A stretch of 64,000 bases of DNA from Streptomyces sp. NBC_01210 (GTDB lineage Bacteria > Actinomycetota > Actinomycetes > Streptomycetales > Streptomycetaceae): contig NZ_CP108549.1 of assembly GCF_036010325.1 (NCBI RefSeq), forward strand, positions 7,936,001 through 8,000,000. The letters run 5' to 3'. The translations under genes were made by a program, and so were the position numbers. Below, in pieces: positions 55,138 through 63,892 of the stretch (within the stretch, counting starts at the first letter, position 1; each line of letters starts with the position of its first letter). Under the pieces are notes generated by a model. It did no database searches and was not told the origin of the DNA. It saw only the letters and a program-made list of their open reading frames with translations.

Positions 55138-55519
55138 ACGTGTGCTCCTGGATGTCCGTCGGAAAATCCATCTCCGCCTCTGCACATACGTACGGGCGGA
55201 GCCAGCCATTCATTGATCCTCAAGCCCTCCGGATTGTTCCGCATTCCGGGTCGGCCACATCGCGCCCCGGCTCAAGTGTCCGCCCGCGGGCAGGGTTCGG
55301 ACGCCGTCAGGGCGGAAAGCGGGCAGCGCCGTCCACCGCGTTTCCGGCCCGATGGTGCCCGACCAGCGCCGACGGCTTCGCTGAAACGGGCAGATTCGGG
55401 CACAGCGCATTCAGCGAAGAGCCTGGTCGAGCGGCCGTGCCTGCTTGTACAAACGACGCATGAGCCCGAACGGACGCGCGGCGCTCGCAGCACCAGCAGA
55501 AGCAGAAGCAAGGAAGTGT
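55138..55519. promoter_or_regulatory. Divergent region between gnd and the DeoR gene
   Basis: No gene. TTGTACAA (55445-55452) is a perfect 8-bp palindrome 68 bases before the DeoR start and may be part of its autoregulatory site. The rest has no feature I recognise. Confidence 0.5.
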
Positions 55520-56284
55520 GCCGTGGACACCGAGGAACGCCGACGAGGAATTCTCGAGACGGCCCGGCGGGACGGGTCGGTCGACGTCAACCGGCTCTCC
55601 GACCAGTTCCGGGTGGCCAAGGAGACCATCAGGCGGGATCTGCACACCCTGGAGGAGCACGGCCTGGTCCGGCGTACGCACGGCGGGGCCTACCCCGTCG
55701 AGTCCGCCGGCTTCGAGACCACGCTCGCCGTGCGCACCACCCGTCATGTGCCGCAGAAGTCCCGGATCGCGGCGGCCGCAGCCGATCTGCTCGGTGACGC
55801 CGAGACGGTCTTCGTCGACGAGGGCTTCACCCCGCAGCTCGTCGCCGAAGCGCTGCCGCGGGACCGGCCACTGACCGTCGTCACCGCGTCCCTGGCGGTG
55901 GCGACCGTCCTCGCCGACGCCGAGAAGACCTCGGTGCTGCTGCTCGGCGGACGTGTCCGCGGCGGCACCATGGCCACGGTCGACCACTGGGCCACCCGGA
56001 TGCTCGCCGACTTCGTCATCGATCTGGCGTACGTCGGCGCGAACGGCATCTCCCGTGAACACGGACTGACCACACCCGACCCCGCGGTCAGCGAGGTCAA
56101 GGCACAGGCCATGCGCAGCGCTCGCCGACGGGTCTTCGCCGGAATCCATACGAAGTTCGGCGCGGCGAGCTTCTGCCGCTTCGCCGACGTCGGCGACTTC
56201 GAGGCGATCGTCACCGACGTGGGCCTGCCCTCGGCCGAGGCGCAGCGCTACTCCCTCCTCGGCCCCCAGGTCATCCGCGTCTGA
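55520..56284 (+). CDS. DeoR/GlpR-family sugar-operon regulator
   Basis: A 254-residue repressor. The N-terminal winged helix reads RRRGILETARRDGSVDVNRLSDQFRVAKETIRRDL with LVRRTHGGA as the wing. The C-terminal sugar-phosphate sensor (DeoRC) has ETVFVDEGFT and YVGANGI. GTG at 55520 is preferred because AAGGAAG lies six bases before it and the family starts here; an ATG at 55460 would add 20 atypical residues. It lies just upstream of the ABC-dehydrogenase-kinase operon and is its likely repressor, sensing a kinase product. Confidence 0.92.
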   Translation, partial: AVDTEERRRGILETARRDGSVDVNRLSDQFRVAKETIRRDLHTLEEHGLVRRTHGGAYPVESAGFETTLAVRTTRHVPQKSRIAAAAADLLGDAETVFVDEGFTPQLVAEALPRDRPLTVVTASLAVATVLADAEKTSVLLLGGRVRGGTMATVDHWATRMLADFVIDLAYVGANGISREHGLTTPDPAVSEVKAQAMRSARRRVFAGIHTKFGAASFCRFADVGDFEAIVTDVGLPSAEAQRYSLLGPQVIRV

Positions 56285-56414
56285 CCCCGACGCGCCCTCG
56301 GTGCCCAACTGCCGTACCCCATAAGCGCATTGATACCCAGCAGCCCGGCCGAGGCAGGGCCGTCATGCCCTGAACCACCGATCACCGAGCCGCTACGACC
56401 GATCAGGAGAAATC

Positions 56415-57773
56415 ATGCCCCTCCAGCGACGACCACGTGGAATCCGCCTGAGTGTGGGGGCGGGCACGGCCGCCATGGCCCTGCTCGCGGGGTGCAGCGG
56501 AGCAGGTGCCTCCTCCTCCGGCGGGGGCGAGGCGGTGAACGTACTCATGGTGAACAACCCGCAGATGGTCGAGCTGCAGAAGCTGACCGCGGACAACTTC
56601 ACCAAGGAGACCGGCATCAAGGTCAACTTCACCGTGCTCCCGGAGAACGACGTTCGCGACAAGATCAGCCAGGACTTCTCCAACCAGGCGGGCCAGTACG
56701 ACGTCGCGACCATCAGCAACTTCGAGGTGCCGTTCTACGCCAAGAACGGCTGGCTGCACGAGCTCGGCGAGTACGCGGCGAAGGACTCCGCCTTCGACCA
56801 GGAGGACATCCTCAAGCCGCTGCGGGATTCGCTCACCGCCAAGGACGGAAAGCTCTACGCCGAGCCTTTCTACGGCGAGTCGTCCTTCCTCATGTACCGC
56901 AAGGACGTCCTGGCGAGGAAGGGGCTGACGATGCCGGCGCAGCCCACCTGGCAGCAGGTGGCCGATCTCGCGGCCAAGGCGGACGGCGCCGAGAGCGGCA
57001 TGAAGGGCATCTGTCTGCGCGGGCTCCCCGGCTGGGGCGAGGTCATCGCCCCGCTCACCACCGTCGTCAACACCATGGGCGGTACCTGGTTCACCAAGGA
57101 CTGGCAGGCGAAGCTCACCTCCCCCGAGTTCAAGAAGGCCACCCAGTTCTACGTCGACCTCGTGCGCAAGCACGGTGAGGCGGGCGCGGCCCAGTCCGGG
57201 TACGCCGAGTGCCTCAACAACATGACCCAGGGCAAGACCGCGATGTGGTACGACGCCACGGCCGGAGCCGGTTCCCTGGAGGCTGCCGGTTCCCCGGTGA
57301 AGGGCAAGATCGGATACGTACCGGCGCCGGTGGAGAAGACCAAGAGCTCCGGCTGGCTCTACACCTGGGCCTGGGGCATGCAGAAGGCGTCCAAGAAGTC
57401 CGACATCGCCTGGAAGTTCATCTCCTGGGCGTCCAGCAAGAAGTACGAGGCACTGGTCGGCGGCAAGAGCGGCTGGGCCAATGTGCCCGCGGGCAAGCGG
57501 GCCTCCACCTACGCCAACCCGGAGTACCGCAAGGCCGCGGGTGCCTTCGCGGACATCACCGAGAAGGCCATCGCGAGCGCCAACCCGGAGAACCCCGGCA
57601 CCCAGCCCCGCCCCGCGCCCGGAATCCAGTTCGTCGGCATCCCCGGGTTCACCGACCTGGGCACCAAGGTCTCGCAGGAGATCAGCGCGGCCATCGCCGG
57701 CCGCCAGTCCGTCGACCAGGCCCTGGCCGCCTCCCAGAAGCTGGCCGAGAAGGTCGGCAAGGAGCAGCAGTGA
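56415..57773 (+). CDS. Sugar/polyol ABC transporter substrate-binding lipoprotein
   Basis: A 452-residue family-1 solute-binding protein. The lipobox is LLAGC with Cys27 as the lipidated residue. Features: VNVLMVNNPQMVELQKL at the start of lobe 1, QYDVATISNFEVPFYAKNGW, and DPxx-like EPFYGESSFLMYRKDVLA. First gene of a five-gene operon; the dehydrogenase and kinase downstream point to a polyol such as sorbitol or mannitol. Its stop overlaps the GTG of the first permease. Confidence 0.92.
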   Translation: MPLQRRPRGIRLSVGAGTAAMALLAGCSGAGASSSGGGEAVNVLMVNNPQMVELQKLTADNFTKETGIKVNFTVLPENDVRDKISQDFSNQAGQYDVATISNFEVPFYAKNGWLHELGEYAAKDSAFDQEDILKPLRDSLTAKDGKLYAEPFYGESSFLMYRKDVLARKGLTMPAQPTWQQVADLAAKADGAESGMKGICLRGLPGWGEVIAPLTTVVNTMGGTWFTKDWQAKLTSPEFKKATQFYVDLVRKHGEAGAAQSGYAECLNNMTQGKTAMWYDATAGAGSLEAAGSPVKGKIGYVPAPVEKTKSSGWLYTWAWGMQKASKKSDIAWKFISWASSKKYEALVGGKSGWANVPAGKRASTYANPEYRKAAGAFADITEKAIASANPENPGTQPRPAPGIQFVGIPGFTDLGTKVSQEISAAIAGRQSVDQALAASQKLAEKVGKEQQ

Positions 57774-58744
57774 GTGCCTCCGTCACCACACAGCCGCTGA
57801 ACCCTCAGGTCCGGTCGAAGCCGGCGCGGCAGCCGAAGGAGCGGAAGGGGGGCGTACGGGCCTGGGCCACCCGGGCCCCGCTCCTGCCGGCCCTCGTCTT
57901 CCTGATCGCGGTCACCCAACTGCCGTTCGTGGCAACGCTGGTGATCTCGCTCTTCGACTGGAACTCCCTCAACCCCGACGCGCGCAGCTTCGCCGGACTG
58001 TCCAACTACACCTCCGTGGTCACCGACCCCGAGCTGCGCGACTCGGTCTTCACCACCGTCCTGCTCACCGCGAGCGTCGTCGTCGCCACCGTGGTGCTCG
58101 GACTGCTCCTCGCCCTGCTCCTCGACCGCTCCTTCTTCGGCCGCGGCATGGTGCGCACCCTGCTCATCACGCCGTTCCTGATCGTGCCCGTCTCCGCGGC
58201 GCTGCTGTGGAAGCACGCGCTCTACAACCCGGAGTACGGACTGCTCAACGGGGCACTGACCTGGATCGGCGAGCTGTTCGGCGACACGTCCCCGGCCCAG
58301 CCCGACTGGATATCCGGCATGCCGCTCATCGCCGTCGAAGCGGCGCTCGTCTGGCAGTGGACGCCGTTCATGATGCTGATCCTGCTCGCGGGACTGCAGA
58401 GCAGGCCCGCCGAGATGATGGAGGCGGCGCGCCTCGACGGAGCGAGCGCCTGGCAGACCTTCCGCTATCTGACCCTGCCGCATCTGCGCCGCTACCTCGA
58501 ACTGGGCGTCCTGCTCGGCTCGGTGTACATCGTGCAGAACTTCGACGCGGTGTTCACGATCACCTCCGGAGGACTCGGCACCGCCAACCTCCCGTACACG
58601 ATTTACCAGACCTTCTACCAAGCCCACGAGTACGGACTGGCGTCCGCCGCGGGAGTCGTCGTGGTGATCGGCACGATGATCATCGCGACATTCGCGCTCC
58701 GGGTGGTCTCGTCCCTCTTCCGTGAGGAGGGGAACCGCGCATGA
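57770..58744 (+). CDS. Sugar/polyol ABC transporter permease 1
   Basis: A 324-residue MalF-type permease with six predicted helices. The EAA loop that contacts the ATPase reads EMMEAARLDGASAWQTFRYLTLPHL. GTG start overlapping the preceding stop. No ATP-binding subunit is in the operon, so it probably uses the shared ATPase MsiK, as known in Streptomyces. Overlaps the second permease by four bases. Confidence 0.92.
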   Translation: MSASVTTQPLNPQVRSKPARQPKERKGGVRAWATRAPLLPALVFLIAVTQLPFVATLVISLFDWNSLNPDARSFAGLSNYTSVVTDPELRDSVFTTVLLTASVVVATVVLGLLLALLLDRSFFGRGMVRTLLITPFLIVPVSAALLWKHALYNPEYGLLNGALTWIGELFGDTSPAQPDWISGMPLIAVEAALVWQWTPFMMLILLAGLQSRPAEMMEAARLDGASAWQTFRYLTLPHLRRYLELGVLLGSVYIVQNFDAVFTITSGGLGTANLPYTIYQTFYQAHEYGLASAAGVVVVIGTMIIATFALRVVSSLFREEGNRA

Positions 58745-59622
58745 CCGCCACCACGGCCGCCCCGGCTGCTTCGACACTGCTGCCACCCGCCGCCCGCAGG
58801 GCCAGGCGCCGCACCGCAGCGCTCGGCCTGCTGGCCTGGGTGGCGGGCATCGGGTTCTGTCTGCCGGCCGCATGGATGCTGCTGACCTCACTGCACTCGG
58901 AGGCGGACGCGGCGACCAATCCGCCCTCGCTCGGCGCGCCCTTGACCCTCGCCGGCTACCGGGAGTTCTTCGGCGCGGGCGGCGGCCCCAGCCCGTGGCC
59001 GTCCCTGATCAACTCCCTGACCGCGTCTGCCTTCTCCACGCTGCTGGTGCTCGTCCTCGCCCTCCCGGCGGCGTACGCACTCTCCATCCGGCGCGTACGC
59101 AAGTGGACGGACGTGATGTTCTTCTTCCTGTCCACCAAGATGCTCCCGGTCGTCGCCGGTCTGCTGCCCGTCTACCTCTTCGCGAAGAACGCCGGGATGC
59201 TGGACAACATCTGGCTCCTCGTCATTCTCTACACCTCGATGAATCTGCCGATCGCGGTCTGGATGATGCAGTCCTTCCTCGCGGACGTACCCGTCTCCAT
59301 CATCGAAGCCGCGCAGGTCGACGGCGCCCGGCTGCCGACCGTGCTGGCCCGGGTCGTAGCGCCGGTGGCCGCTCCCGGGATCGCGGCAACCGCCCTGATC
59401 TGCTTCATCTTCAGCTGGAACGAGCTGCTCTTCGCCCGCGTGCTCACCGGCGTGGTCGCCCAGACCGCGCCCGTCTATCTGACCGGATTCGTCACCAGTC
59501 AGGGCCTGTTCCTCGCCCAGCTGTGCGCCGCGTCCGTCGTTGTGTCCCTGCCGGTGCTCGCCGCCGGTTACGCCGCCCAGGACAAGCTCGTCCAGGGCCT
59601 TTCCCTTGGAGCTGTTAAATGA
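58741..59622 (+). CDS. Sugar/polyol ABC transporter permease 2
   Basis: A 293-residue MalG-type permease with six predicted helices. The EAA loop is SIIEAAQVDGARLPTVLARVVAPVAAPG; STKMLPVVAGLLPVYLF and SWNELLFARVL are typical of CUT1 polyol transporters. ATG overlaps the stop of permease 1 and its own stop overlaps the dehydrogenase ATG. Confidence 0.93.
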   Translation: MTATTAAPAASTLLPPAARRARRRTAALGLLAWVAGIGFCLPAAWMLLTSLHSEADAATNPPSLGAPLTLAGYREFFGAGGGPSPWPSLINSLTASAFSTLLVLVLALPAAYALSIRRVRKWTDVMFFFLSTKMLPVVAGLLPVYLFAKNAGMLDNIWLLVILYTSMNLPIAVWMMQSFLADVPVSIIEAAQVDGARLPTVLARVVAPVAAPGIAATALICFIFSWNELLFARVLTGVVAQTAPVYLTGFVTSQGLFLAQLCAASVVVSLPVLAAGYAAQDKLVQGLSLGAVK

Positions 59623-60611
59623 GGGCAGCGATCGTCGAAGGCCCCGGCAAGGTCTCCGTCACGACGGTTCCCGACCCCACCCCGGGACCGCGGGAGGTCG
59701 TCGTCTCGGTGGCCTCGTGCGGTCTGTGCGGCACTGATCTGCACATTCTGCAGGGCGAGTTCGCGCCCACGCTGCCGATCCTGCCCGGCCATGAGTTCGC
59801 CGGTGAGATCGTGGGCATCGGGAGGGATGTCACCGAACTGGCCGTCGGCGACAAGGTCGCGGTCGACCCGTCCCTGCACTGTCACGAATGCCGCTACTGC
59901 CGGGCGGGACGCGGCAACCTCTGCGACCGGTGGGCGGCCATCGGCGTCACCGTGCCCGGCGGTGCGGCCGAGTTCGCCGTCGCCCCCGTCGCGAACTGCG
60001 TACGCCTGCCGGATCACATCGACGTCAGGGACGCGGCGCTGATCGAGCCGCTGTCCTGCGCGGTCCGCGGATACGACGTGCTCAACAGCAGCACCCTCGG
60101 CGCCAAGGTGCTGATCTACGGCTCGGGGACCATGGGCCTGATGATGCTGGAGCTCGCCAAACGCACAGGCGCCGCGGGCGTGGACATCCTCGACGTCAAT
60201 CCGGACCGCCTCGCGACGGCCTCGCTCCTCGGCTGTTCCCGCTCGGCAGCCACCGCCGAGGAGCTGGAGCAGCCGGGCGGCTGGGACTTCGTCATCGACG
60301 CGACCGGCAATGCGGGGGCCATCCAGGACGGCCTCGGACGGGTCGCCAAGGGAGGCACCTTCCTGCAGTTCGGGGTCGCCGACTACGCGACGACCGCGGT
60401 GATCGAGCCGTACCGGATCTACAACCAGGAGATCACCATCACCGGCTCCATGGCGGTGCTGCACAGCTATGAGCGGGCCGCCGCGCTCTTCGCGACCGGG
60501 GTGCTCGACCCGTCCGTCTTCATCAGCGACCGGCTGCCGCTGGACCAGTACCCCGAAGCCATCGACCGGTTCAAGGCGGGCATCGGCCGCAAGATCGTGG
60601 TGGAGCCGTGA
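59619..60611 (+). CDS. Zinc-dependent polyol (sorbitol/xylitol-type) dehydrogenase
   Basis: A 330-residue medium-chain dehydrogenase. Catalytic zinc ligands Cys37 and His58-Glu59 in CGLCGTDLHIL and LPGHEFAGEIVG. The structural zinc loop is CHECRYCRAGRGNLC. NAD motif LIYGSGTMGLMMLELA with DVNPDR acid suggesting NAD preference. It would oxidise the imported polyol to a ketose for the kinase next to it. Overlaps both neighbours by four bases. Confidence 0.93.
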   Translation: MRAAIVEGPGKVSVTTVPDPTPGPREVVVSVASCGLCGTDLHILQGEFAPTLPILPGHEFAGEIVGIGRDVTELAVGDKVAVDPSLHCHECRYCRAGRGNLCDRWAAIGVTVPGGAAEFAVAPVANCVRLPDHIDVRDAALIEPLSCAVRGYDVLNSSTLGAKVLIYGSGTMGLMMLELAKRTGAAGVDILDVNPDRLATASLLGCSRSAATAEELEQPGGWDFVIDATGNAGAIQDGLGRVAKGGTFLQFGVADYATTAVIEPYRIYNQEITITGSMAVLHSYERAAALFATGVLDPSVFISDRLPLDQYPEAIDRFKAGIGRKIVVEP

Positions 60612-61522
60612 GCGACGGGCCCGACGGAGTCCTGGTACTGGGCGAAGCGCTCGTCGATCTCGTCCCCGTGCCGAGCGAGCCGGACGTCAGGCGCGCGCAG
60701 CCCGGCGGCGCACCCGCCAATGTGGCGGTCGGCCTCGCGCGCCTCGGCATGCCCGTCGCCTTCGCCGGAGCGCTCGGCGGTGACGGCTTCGCGCGGAGCA
60801 TCGAACGGCGGTTGGCGGACGCCGGCGTGGACCTCACCCGCTGCGCCCGCTCCGACCTCCCCACGGCACTGGCGGTCGCCGATCCGGGGGAGACGGGGAC
60901 CGGCTACCACTTCCACCTCCAGTCCACCGCGACCTTCCGGTTCCCGGACCGGGCGGCCGACGTCGGGCGCTTCGGCGCGGTGTACGTGGGAGGCCTGGCC
61001 GCGGTCGTCGAACCGGCGGCGCAGGCCGTCGCCTCGACCGCGCAGGCGGCCGCCCGGCACTCGCTGGTGGTGGTGGACCCCAATGTGCGCGAGGACCGTA
61101 CGATCGATCCCCGCCGGAGCCTGGGGCTGCTCCGTGATCTGTGCGCGCTGGCCCATGTGGTGAAGGCGAGCGACGAGGACCTGCTGCGGCTGTGGCCGGA
61201 CAGGGATCCGGACGAGAGCTGCCGCAGGCTTGCCGGGGAGGGGCGCCTGGTGGTGATGACACGCGGCTCCCGCGGCGCCGCCGCCTACACCCCGGCCGGT
61301 CCGCCCGTCTGCGTACCGGCCGTCCCGGTCGATGTGGTCAACACCATCGGCGCCGGGGACGCCTTCATGGCGGGCGTCCTCGCCTGGCTCGGCACCAGGG
61401 CCGGCTGGGATCGCACGCTGAGCCCGGACCGTGCGGTGGGCATGCTGGAGTTCGCGGCACAGGTGGCGGCTTCGGTCGTCACCCAGACGGGAACCGAGCC
61501 GACGGCCCCCGCCCACGCGTGA
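60608..61522 (+). CDS. PfkB-family sugar kinase (fructokinase-like)
   Basis: A 304-residue ribokinase-fold kinase. LVLGEALVDLVPVP and GGAPANVAVGLARLG at the N-terminus are fructokinase-type motifs; the signature TIGAGDAFMAGVLAWL carries the catalytic Asp. The GTG overlaps the dehydrogenase stop. It completes a pathway of uptake, oxidation to ketose and phosphorylation, with the product the likely signal for the DeoR regulator. Confidence 0.92.
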   Translation: MSDGPDGVLVLGEALVDLVPVPSEPDVRRAQPGGAPANVAVGLARLGMPVAFAGALGGDGFARSIERRLADAGVDLTRCARSDLPTALAVADPGETGTGYHFHLQSTATFRFPDRAADVGRFGAVYVGGLAAVVEPAAQAVASTAQAAARHSLVVVDPNVREDRTIDPRRSLGLLRDLCALAHVVKASDEDLLRLWPDRDPDESCRRLAGEGRLVVMTRGSRGAAAYTPAGPPVCVPAVPVDVVNTIGAGDAFMAGVLAWLGTRAGWDRTLSPDRAVGMLEFAAQVAASVVTQTGTEPTAPAHA

Positions 61523-61605
61523 CCACTCACCCCGCCGGATCCCCTTCCGGCGGGGCGAGCCGCTCCCGGTCTCGCCGATGCGTCCGTGTACGGGGGCGGC
61601 CGCGT

Positions 61606-62190
61606 TCAGGCCGCTGCGGCCACGAGCTCCTTGGTCGTCACCACCGTCGCGAAGCCTCCGCCGTGCAGTGACACGGCCGACGCCTGCGCCAGTTCGTCCG
61701 CGGTCCGCCGCCAGCCGAACGGCCCCTCAAGATCGAACGTGTACGTCGCGTCCAGCGCGAAGAGCACCTCGTACCCAAGGTTTCCACCCATCCGTGCCGT
61801 CGTCTCCGCGCACATATTGGTCTGGATCCCGGCCACCACGAACTGCGAGATGCCCTCAGCCCTGAACCACGCGTCCAGGTCCGGCGTCCCGTAGAAGGCC
61901 GAATTCACGGTCTTCGTCACAAACAGCTCCGCCGCGGCCCCCTTTCCGCGCCGCTGCTCGACGTACTCCTTGAAGCCGTTCCCCTCGTGTCCCTGCCGCA
62001 GCGGCGAGTCCGGCTTCGACGAGTCGTGCCGGACGAAGACGACCGGCCGCCCCGTGGCCTGCCATACGTCGATGAGCGAGGCGATGTTCTCGTCAGCCTC
62101 CGGGTTGTTCCGCCGACCCCAGAAGTCCAGCTCATCGAAGCCCTTCTGTACGTCCACCACGACCAGTGCTGCGCTCTCTGCAATCTTCAT
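61606..62190 (-). CDS. Isochorismatase-family cysteine hydrolase
   Basis: A 194-residue cysteine hydrolase. The catalytic triad is visible: Asp in ALVVVDVQKGFDE, Lys in LFVTKTVNSAFYG, Cys in GIQTNMCAETTARMG. Members hydrolyse amide or vinyl-ether bonds, for example nicotinamidase-like reactions; substrate not known. ATG at 62190 gives the family N-terminus MKIAESAALVVVD; the frame open to 62235 overlaps the divergent regulator's leader. Confidence 0.92.
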   Translation of the reverse strand: MKIAESAALVVVDVQKGFDELDFWGRRNNPEADENIASLIDVWQATGRPVVFVRHDSSKPDSPLRQGHEGNGFKEYVEQRRGKGAAAELFVTKTVNSAFYGTPDLDAWFRAEGISQFVVAGIQTNMCAETTARMGGNLGYEVLFALDATYTFDLEGPFGWRRTADELAQASAVSLHGGGFATVVTTKELVAAAA

Positions 62191-62264
62191 GTCCACGATC
62201 CTGCCGCCCCGGTCCACTCGGCCCCAGAGGTGCACAAGTCAGCGATCGATGGTTTACTGCCACG

Positions 62265-63281
62265 GTGTCCGCCGACCCCGTCCCGTACCGTGTCGCCCTC
62301 GTCAGCTTCCCGGGCGTACGAGCCTTCGACGTCTCGGTCATCACCGAGGTCTGGGGCACGGATCGCACCGACCGCGGCGTCCCCGCCTTCGACCTGCGCC
62401 GCGTCGCCGCCGACACCACGCCCGTCCGCATGCGCGGGGGTCTCAGCCTCACCCCCGACCGCACCCTCGCCTGGCTGGCTCGTGCTGATCTGATCCTGGT
62501 CCCCGGCCTGGACGACCATCTCACCCGCGCCCCGGAACCAGTACTCGAGGCCCTGCGCCGCGCACACGTCCGCGGCACCACCATCGCCGCCCTGTGCGGC
62601 GGCGCCTTCACACTCGCCCAGGCCGGGCTCCTCGATGGCCGCCGCGCGGTTACACACTGGAACCTCGTCGATCTGCTCCGCGCCCATCACCCTCGCGTCA
62701 CCGTCGAATCCGACGCGCTCTTCATCGAGGACGGCAGCATCTGGACCGCCGCCGGTACGGCCGCCGGCATCGACCTGTGCCTGCACTTGGTCCGCACGGC
62801 TCACGGCGCCGAGGCGGCCGCGACGATCGCCCGCTCGATGGTCACGGCCCCCTTCCGTACCGGGACCCAGGCCCAGTTCATCGAACACCCCACCCCGCGC
62901 ACCGACCGCGACGCCGACGCCCTCGCATCCGTGCGCGAATACGCCCTCCATCACCTCCACGAACCGCTTGGCGTCGCCGACCTCGCCGCCCACGCGGGCA
63001 TGTCGGCACGTTCCTTCGCCCGCCACTTCGCCGCGGCCACCGGCGCGACGCCCCTGCGCTGGCTCCTGGACCAGCGCATCGCCGCCGCCCAGAAGCTCCT
63101 CGAACACACCGACCTGCCCATGCCCGAGGTCGCCCGCCGTACGGGTTTCGGCAGCGAGATCACGATGCGCCAGCACTTCGCCGCGCGCCTCGCCACCAGC
63201 CCGCGCGCCTGCCGCGCCTCCTTCGCCTCCCACGCGTCGCGCGGACCGGGCACCGAACCCCCGGCGTCGGCCCACGCCTGA
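62265..63281 (+). CDS. GlxA-type AraC regulator with DJ-1/PfpI domain
   Basis: A 338-residue regulator. The N-terminal DJ-1/PfpI-like domain (about 1-175) has the elbow Cys in IAALCGGAFTLAQAG; the C-terminal AraC domain (about 225-325) has EPLGVADLAAHAGMSARSFARHF and MPEVARRTGFGSEITMRQHF as the two helix-turn-helices. The GTG at 62265 lacks a clear ribosome-binding site, so translation may be leaderless. Divergent from the cysteine hydrolase, 74 bases away, its likely target. Confidence 0.88.
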   Translation: MSADPVPYRVALVSFPGVRAFDVSVITEVWGTDRTDRGVPAFDLRRVAADTTPVRMRGGLSLTPDRTLAWLARADLILVPGLDDHLTRAPEPVLEALRRAHVRGTTIAALCGGAFTLAQAGLLDGRRAVTHWNLVDLLRAHHPRVTVESDALFIEDGSIWTAAGTAAGIDLCLHLVRTAHGAEAAATIARSMVTAPFRTGTQAQFIEHPTPRTDRDADALASVREYALHHLHEPLGVADLAAHAGMSARSFARHFAAATGATPLRWLLDQRIAAAQKLLEHTDLPMPEVARRTGFGSEITMRQHFAARLATSPRACRASFASHASRGPGTEPPASAHA

Positions 63282-63332
63282 CGGCTCGCCGCGCCGGTTC
63301 GTCCTTCCGTGGACGGGGCAGCCGGGCACGTT

Positions 63333-63395
63333 TCAGCGCAGGGCCGCGGGGACGCGGGTGCGCAGGGTCTCGTTCTCGATGGTGTCGGCGTAACG
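63333..63395 (-). pseudogene. 3' tail of an unidentified gene at a deletion junction
   Basis: The minus strand reads AAWRYADTIENETLRTRVPA ALR and then TGA at 63333-63335. It has codon structure of a true C-terminus, but the frame runs directly into the truncated GntR gene on the other strand. The gene family is not recognised from 23 residues. Confidence 0.45.
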
Positions 63396-63835
63396 CCAGG
63401 CTGCGGCGGCTGCTCGACGTAGGGGAAGCCGCGCCCCCCGCGGACGTCTCCGCCGCCTTGGACCTCCCCGAGGGCGGTACGGCGCTGCTGCGTCGCCAGG
63501 TGCTCATGCTCGACGACGAGCCGGCGGAACTGGTCACGTCCTACTACCCGCTGGACATCGCCCGGGGTACGGCGATGATGGAGCGCCGCAAGATCAAGGG
63601 CGGCACGCCGACGCTCCTCGCCGAATTGGGGTACCCGCCTCGGCTGAGCGTGGACAGGATCTCCGCGCGAGTGCCTACGCAGCAGCAGTCCAGGTCACTG
63701 CAACTTCCCAGCGATCTGCCGGTCCTTCGGACCCTGCGCGTGGTTTACAGCGACCACGATCGCCCCATCGAAGCCACCGTCATGGTCAAGGCAGGTCATC
63801 TCTACGAGCTTCAGTACGAGTTCACCCCGGAGTGA
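63392..63835 (+). pseudogene. GntR/UTRA-family regulator lacking its DNA-binding domain
   Basis: From 63392 the plus strand reads NARLRRLLDVGEAAPPADVS, then LPEGGTALLRRQVLMLDDEP, TSYYPLDIARGTAMMERRKI and the C-terminal ATVMVKAGHLYELQYEFTPE, the UTRA ligand domain of a Streptomyces GntR regulator. The first 95 or so residues with the winged helix are absent and there is no start codon with a ribosome-binding site. It joins head to head with the tail of a minus-strand gene, so one deletion removed both 5' parts. Confidence 0.82.
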
Positions 63836-63892
63836 CAGGCCAACCGTTGGGAGCATCCGCGCCAGACCTGGCCGCCTCCCGCCCGTGGCCCC

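Noticed and set aside
59750..59920. Programmed frameshifting as the reason for the split frames in this window
   Set aside because: None of the break points has a slippery heptamer with a downstream structure that I could support, and the affected families are not known to use recoding.
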